This document shows, piece by piece, positions 59,155-64,000 of a DNA stretch of 64,000 nucleotides (position 1 is the first letter of the stretch; each line of letters opens with the position of its first letter). A program made the translations under genes and the position numbers. The notes under the pieces are model-generated. The model was given only the letters and a program-made list of their open reading frames with translations, was not told the origin of the DNA and ran no database searches. The stretch lies in NCBI GenBank assembly GCA_032622095.1, contig CP136061.1, forward strand, positions 87,290,983-87,354,982. Direction: 5' to 3'. This stretch comes from Siphonodentalium dalli. Its lineage: Eukaryota > Mollusca > Scaphopoda > Gadilida > Siphonodentaliidae.

Positions 59155-60320
59155 AAATATGTACATATAATTGTATTAATTACAACACCACAGGTTAGCT
59201 CTTAATGTGTACATAGAATTGTATTAATTATATCACCAGATTAGCCCTTAATGTGTACTTATAATTGTATTAATTATAACACCACATGTTAGCCCTTAAT
59301 ATGTACATATAATTGTATTAATTATATCACCAAATATTAGCAATTAATATGTACATATAATTGTATTAATTATAACACCAAAGACTAGCCCTTAATGTGT
59401 ACATATAATTGTACTAATTATATCATCAGATTATCCCTTAATGTGTACATATAATTGTTTTAATTATATCATCAAATTAGCCCTTAATGTGTACGTATAA
59501 CTGTATCAATTATATCACCAGATTAGCCCTTAATGTGTACGTATAATTGTATGAATTATATCACATATGTTAGCCCTGAATATGTACATATAATTGTATT
59601 AATTGTATCATCAGATTAGCCCTTAATGTGTACATATCATTGTTTTAATTATATCATCAGATTAGCCCTTAATGTTTACTTATAACTGTATCAATTATAT
59701 CACACATGTTAGCCGTTAATATGTACACATAATTGTATTAATTGTATCATCAGATTAGCCCTTAATGTGTACTTATAATTGTATTAATTATATCACCACA
59801 GGGGTTAGCCCTTAATGTGTACATATAATTGTACTAATTATATCATCAGATTATCCCTTAATGTGTACATATAATTGTTTTAATTATATCATCAGATTAG
59901 CCCTTAATGTGTATGTATAACTGTATCAATTATATCATCAGATTAGCCCTTAATGTGTACGTATAATTGTATTAATTATATAATCAGAATAGCCCTTAAT
60001 GTGTACTTATAATTGTATTAATTATATCACCACAGGTTAGTCCTTAATGTGTACATATAATTCTACTAATTATATCATCAGATTATCCCTTAATGTGTAC
60101 ATATAATTGGTTTAATTATATCATAAGATTAGCCCTTAATGTGTACGTATAATTGTATTAATTATATCACCACAGGTTAGCCCTTAATGTGTACGTATAA
60201 TTGTATCAATTATATCATCAGATTAGCCCTTAATGTGTACATATAATTGTTTTAATTATATCATCAGGTTAGCCCTTGATGTGTACGTATAATTGTTTTA
60301 ATTATATCAACACAGGTTAG
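59155..60320 (+). repeat. ~47-bp minisatellite, about 25 units
   Basis: Units read TTAGCCCTTAATGTGTACAT then ATAATTGTATTAATTATATC and ACCA or ATCA with CAGA. Variants CACCACAGG, ATCAGATTA and GTACGTATAA recur at intervals, hinting at a multi-unit higher-order period. It lies between the PAN and fucolectin exons. Confidence 0.9.
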
Positions 60321-61016
60321 CCCTTGTGCTCGCATCCCATGTCTGACGAAAATATGCATTCCGACCTTCCAACCGCCAGGATATAAATGTGGAGGTGAGT
60401 ATAGATATGTCCAACATATTCACCGCCATGACAGACATGTGTATGCGGAGATGGGTATAGATATGTCCAGATTTGGTGCGCCAAATATACATTACGCATT
60501 TGTAACCGGGTTACAGGAGTTACATGTCAGACGTATTTTGGTCAAAGCATTTGTTTACCGTGCAGAGAATAACTCCAACTTGGAAAATATAATTCAAATA
60601 TACTTCAAAATCAGGGTTGCAAAGTCACTTTTTTAACGTACTTGGTGGAAATATTTAAATTTGACTAGTTAGAGTTATTCTCTAATTAGCAAATGTAACT
60701 TCGTGACAAAAAACAAGTCGGAGTTTTTAAACGACTTCCAAATGTAAATTTGTAACCTTATTTTGAAGAATATTAGAAACATTTTCATTTTTTCTAGTTG
60801 TGAGTTATTATTCTGGCAAGCAAGTGTAACTCTGTGATAAAAACACGTCGGATTTTTAAACGACTTCAAAATGTGACCCTCCAAATGTAAAACAAAAAAT
60901 TTATATACGAATTTGTGCACCCGAGTTACTGGAGTAACCCAAACAAAGTCACTCGAGCGATTTCGCAGTTAGACGATGAACTCATTTTGATATTAATGTA
61001 TATTGGAGAGTAAGCA
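60321..61016. other. No gene seen
   Basis: GCCAGGATATAAATGTGG and GTATGCGGAGATGGGTATAG flank a GATATGTCCA repeat near 60400-60470. Similar phrases GTCGGANTTTTNAAACGACTTC recur near 60717 and 60847. No exon supported. Confidence 0.45.
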
Positions 61017-61195
61017 TGAGAAATACGTGATATTCATGTTTTATAATTATGTGTATTTTACATGCATTATAGATATTGAGAAATACGTGATATTCATGTT
61101 ATATAATTATGTGTATTTTCCATGCATTAAGTTATTGAGAAATACGTGATATTCATGTTATATAATTATGTGTATTTTACATGCATTAAGTTATT
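61017..61195 (+). repeat. ~61-bp tandem repeat, three units
   Basis: GAGAAATACGTGATATTCAT then GTT(T/A)TATAATTATGTGTAT and TTTACATGCATTA occurs three times with very few differences. Confidence 0.9.
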
Positions 61196-61514
61196 GACTA
61201 TTGTAATATGCTGCATGATATTCACACTGAAGCGAAATACGTTTTCCTGTCTTTCTAGATATAACTTCGCTGCTACAATTCGTAGTTGTTATTCTATAAT
61301 TCATTTATGTGTTTGTTCGAGTGAAACGAGTTAAACATAAATAATGAAAATATGAACGTGGTGTGTCACAACGAGCGAACTTAACCGATTTTGTTTTATC
61401 TTGCTTGAATCATTTACACCACAATGACACGCGCATTGTGATCAATGAACTACACCACAATCCCGTGGCGTGAACACCATATGAGTTGTTTGAATCGCAC
61501 AATCATGGTTCTAT

Positions 61515-61684
61515 ATATAAGGATTAACTGTCATGTGGACTGTTTTTATGGAGATGTAACCGTGAGGTAAGTGGATATAACTTGTGTAAAACCCGAAGGG
61601 TTTTACATACAAGTTATGACCACTTACCTCACGGTTACATCTCCATAAAAATAGTCCACATGACAGTTAATCCTTATATTTATA
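61515..61684. repeat. 170-bp near-perfect foldback element
   Basis: TATATAAGGATTAACTGTCA to its inverse TGACAGTTAATCCTTATATT, pairing throughout to a small loop around AACCCGAAGGGTT. Almost no mismatches, so the arms are young or kept alike by conversion. Confidence 0.85.
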
Positions 61685-62218
61685 TACATTTAGCGAAAAA
61701 GCCACTTTTGTAAATGTATTTAAATCGAAAAGTGTATCGTGACAAAAACAGCCCAAAATACCCAATAGCACCCTTGGCAAAAGTTAATAGGAACAACTTC
61801 TCTTCATATTGAAACCCGATGATGTATTAAGTCAATCCTGCGCGAGTCCAAATGCGCCCAAAACATTACGCGTTCGTCTTTCCAAACCCAATGACGTATC
61901 GATGGTGTTATGAGCTTGGTGTCATGAGGCGTTACGCATTCACCGAGAAATAACTGCAACTAGCCACGTGGGCGCCGACCAATCAGAATGCTGGATTTAG
62001 TGATGACAACACTTAGTATGTAAATATATATATTTATTACATGATTCTACCCTTATTCCATTCAATAACCCATTCTATAAATTGTGATATTAAACGTTTG
62101 TTTAATAACAATAACAGGAAATAGTGTCAGGCGACCTTTGACTTCCGGGTTGTCGTCTGTTTACATTCCGTACGCTACGTCTTAAAATACTATGGCTTCC
62201 AACATTTTTCCAACAAAC

Positions 62219-62293
62219 TATAAACCTAATTTACTGGACTCGTTTTGTACAGTAAGCTATAAACTGGGGACTCGTTATAGATCCTCTATATAT
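62219..62293. mobile_element. Half copy of the MITE at 921-1070
   Basis: AAACCTAATTTACTGGAC, TATAAACTGGGGACTCGTTA and TAGATCCTCTATATATAG match the right half of 921-1070 with few changes. The left half is missing. Confidence 0.7.
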
Positions 62294-62889
62294 AGGATAG
62301 GGTAAAGTATCCGTAAAGTAGATCTGCAGAAATCTCCTGATGCCGGCAGATTTTATCCAATATATATGGGGGGGGGGGGGGGTGCGTTCGTGTCATTACT
62401 CGGTATGTGAGGCGTAAGTTGTGCCATACTCGACGTCGTGAGAGGGTGTTCCATCCGAGTTCACGTAGTAAATTTACGTTTGAGACAGATTTGGTAAGGC
62501 CACCAACAATTCGTGCTGCATCATAAGGTTACCATCGATTCCGTACTGTTTCAGTTTCCCTCTTATTTGGAATGTTGTCCAGAAAACAATGAGATGGAGC
62601 ATATTACCATGCAGGGATGTGGCTAGAGGGTTTCCGTTGGGGGGGGGGGTGTCCACCTTGGGGAATTCCAACTGCACCCCCCTTGAATCAGAATCAGACT
62701 AAGTTTTGCACAATTCCATTTGCACCCCCTTGCACCTCAGTGCTCAGGCCTAATATCCTATATATTTATAAACAATGGTTCTATATTCCCGGTATGAGAA
62801 CATTAAGATATTTTAACCTGAAAATTGCATAAATCCTAACACCCAGTGGTCTCACTCCAGACAAATGCACACGGCTATACAGGGAAGAG
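62294..62889. other. No gene seen; poly-G tracts
   Basis: G runs at about 62370-62384 and 62640-62649. Nothing coding is supported. Confidence 0.5.
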
Positions 62890-63430
62890 ACCAGGACACA
62901 CCGGGCTGACCGTGGTTGTTCGGCCAGGTTTGAGAAAATTTTGAAAACTATACAAGAAAATCGCAATTCCTAGCATCTAGACTGGCCTCAACTGAAGCTT
63001 TCCTAGTGTTGGAAATTTCAAACCTCATACTCTCCCTCAGGTTGGAAAATTCTCCAACTGATGACTATTTCAGTCCAAAAGTTTGACCAAACATAGTAAA
63101 ATATTGTTTTGTTAAACTAATTAGTAGTTTTGTATTGGCCATGGGGGAGGGCCATTGACACACCGGGGCGACCATGGTTCTGCCCGGTGTGCGAAAAGTT
63201 TGAAATCTGAACAAGAAAATCGCAAAATCCTAGCATCTATAGACTAGCCTCAAGCCTTCCTAGAGTTGGAAATTTCAAACCTGACACCCCCACTTAGGTT
63301 GGAAAATTTCCAACTGATGACAATTTCAATCGAAAATTTTGACAAAAAATGGGAAAATATGCAAATATTGGTCCAAAAACAATTAATTCCCCAAATAAAT
63401 TGTTTGAAATTCAAACTACAAGAACATTTT
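62890..63430 (+). repeat. ~275-bp tandem duplication
   Basis: Both copies carry GACACACCGGG(C/G), ACAAGAAAATCGCAA, CCTAGCATCTA, TTGGAAATTTCAAACCT and CCAACTGATGAC in the same order (near 62894 and 63167). Later fragments such as AATTTCCAACT repeat again to about 63500. Confidence 0.75.
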
Positions 63431-63672
63431 CAACCTATTGTTGGTGTGCAATTTCCAACTAATGTTCAGGCAGGTATGAAATTTCCAACTGTTGACAATT
63501 TTGACCAAAGTTGGGGGGGGGGGGGGGGTGTGAGACACCCAAACCCACCGGTCGCCACATCTCTGCATATTACACGACCACGAGAGTATGCAAAGCCCTT
63601 AAACGAGACGACGTGACCAGGGATAGTCACGTGACTATACAATGTGCATTGTTATGATGTAATCCTTTTCAG

Positions 63673-63909
63673 ATTCTATTGCTACAGCCAATGTAGCAGG
63701 ATGGAAACCAACGTACTCCAGTATACCCCTTGACGCGAATTCTATTAGCAGTAACGCTGTAGATGAAATCAGAAATGGAATACATGCCGATGGTTCATGC
63801 TTCCACACATCACTAACCGATCCCCATCAGGCTTGGTATTGGCAAGTCGATCTACAATCACAGTACAGAGTATACAGCATCGTGATCTACAACCGTGGTG
63901 ACTGCTGTG
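63673..63909 (+). CDS. Fucolectin (F-type lectin, FTP) domain exon, 5' part of domain
   Basis: The acceptor ATCCTTTTCAG and donor TGTG followed by GTAAGT bound 237 nt (2 + 78 codons + 1). The other two frames hit stops within the exon. The product shows the F-type lectin landmarks in order: NVAGWKPTYSS (residues 6-16), SNAVDEIRNG (about 26-35), a cysteine in ADGSCFHTS (39-47), WYWQVDLQSQYRVYSIVIYN (54-73) and RGDCC. The last part is the calcium/fucose-binding RGDCC region of the fucolectin/tachylectin-4/pentraxin-1 fold, so the exon carries about half of a domain; the rest should lie just beyond the window. Expected role: secreted, calcium-dependent fucose binding in innate recognition. The exon is intact. 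Confidence 0.85.
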
Positions 63910-64000
63910 GTAAGTGAACCTACTATATAGACCGTGTCAACGACGAAGGTGGGTTAGCTGACAAAATATTAAGCTGAGAATTATTTGCGTGATTTAACTC

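Noticed and set aside
1-64000. tRNA, rRNA or other structured RNA genes
   Set aside because: I found no tRNA A/B box pair with a cloverleaf and no rRNA-like block. Hairpins present are better explained as foldback elements.

Overview
The window looks like nuclear DNA of an animal, most likely a bivalve or related marine mollusc. The evidence is AT-rich, intron-rich sequence with GT/AG-bounded short exons, TTAGGG-type telomeric repeats, a fucolectin-type (F-type lectin) exon, a PAN/apple exon, a decayed non-LTR retrotransposon, and satellites of about 160-175 bp, the size reported for bivalve pearl/BIV160-type repeats. The assignment is inferred from sequence features alone. Nothing bacterial (operons, Shine-Dalgarno sites, CRISPR) is present.

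Layout. 3.6-12.2 kb: a minus-strand gene seen as five exons (12126-12187, 11444-11512, 10539-10616, 7122-7195, 3652-3867) whose splice phases all agree. It encodes the C-terminal part of a coiled-coil-containing protein that I do not recognise, and its 5' end lies upstream at higher coordinates. Its introns hold a giant inverted repeat (arms 3913-5868 and 7720-10345) that brackets one 74-nt exon. 12.3-18.6 kb: a satellite of about 24 monomers of about 162 bp, bounded by end modules and by inverted poly-C/poly-G repeats. 19.6-21.1 kb: nested terminal-inverted-repeat (TIR) elements. 21.5-33.85 kb: a 12.4-kb array in which two forms of a composite unit (A 2669 bp, B about 3.3 kb) alternate A-B-A-B. 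Each unit contains 21-29 copies of a 79-bp monomer, a CAA/CAG microsatellite and a piece of a foldback element. 38.5-40.3 kb: a broken minus-strand LINE. 40.4-44.8 kb: a 4.4-kb palindromic foldback element. 45-47.4 kb: two foldback MITEs and an interstitial telomeric tract inside an inverted repeat. 47.4-56 kb: mostly featureless, with small repeats. 57.9-63.9 kb: plus-strand exons of one or two secreted lectin-like genes, a PAN/apple exon (58289-58569) and a fucolectin exon (63673-63909), with minisatellites between them.

The main theme is mobile DNA. At least five elements sit between TTAA tetranucleotides (4501-5092, 8366-9888, 17957-18151, 45541-45895, 57278-57623). For three of them a second, unoccupied copy of the site is visible in this same window, which supports TTAA target-site duplication of the piggyBac kind. 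Two unrelated arrays, the 162-bp satellite and the 79-bp composite units, begin with the same module, suggesting that one family of tandem-repeat-carrying elements seeded both.
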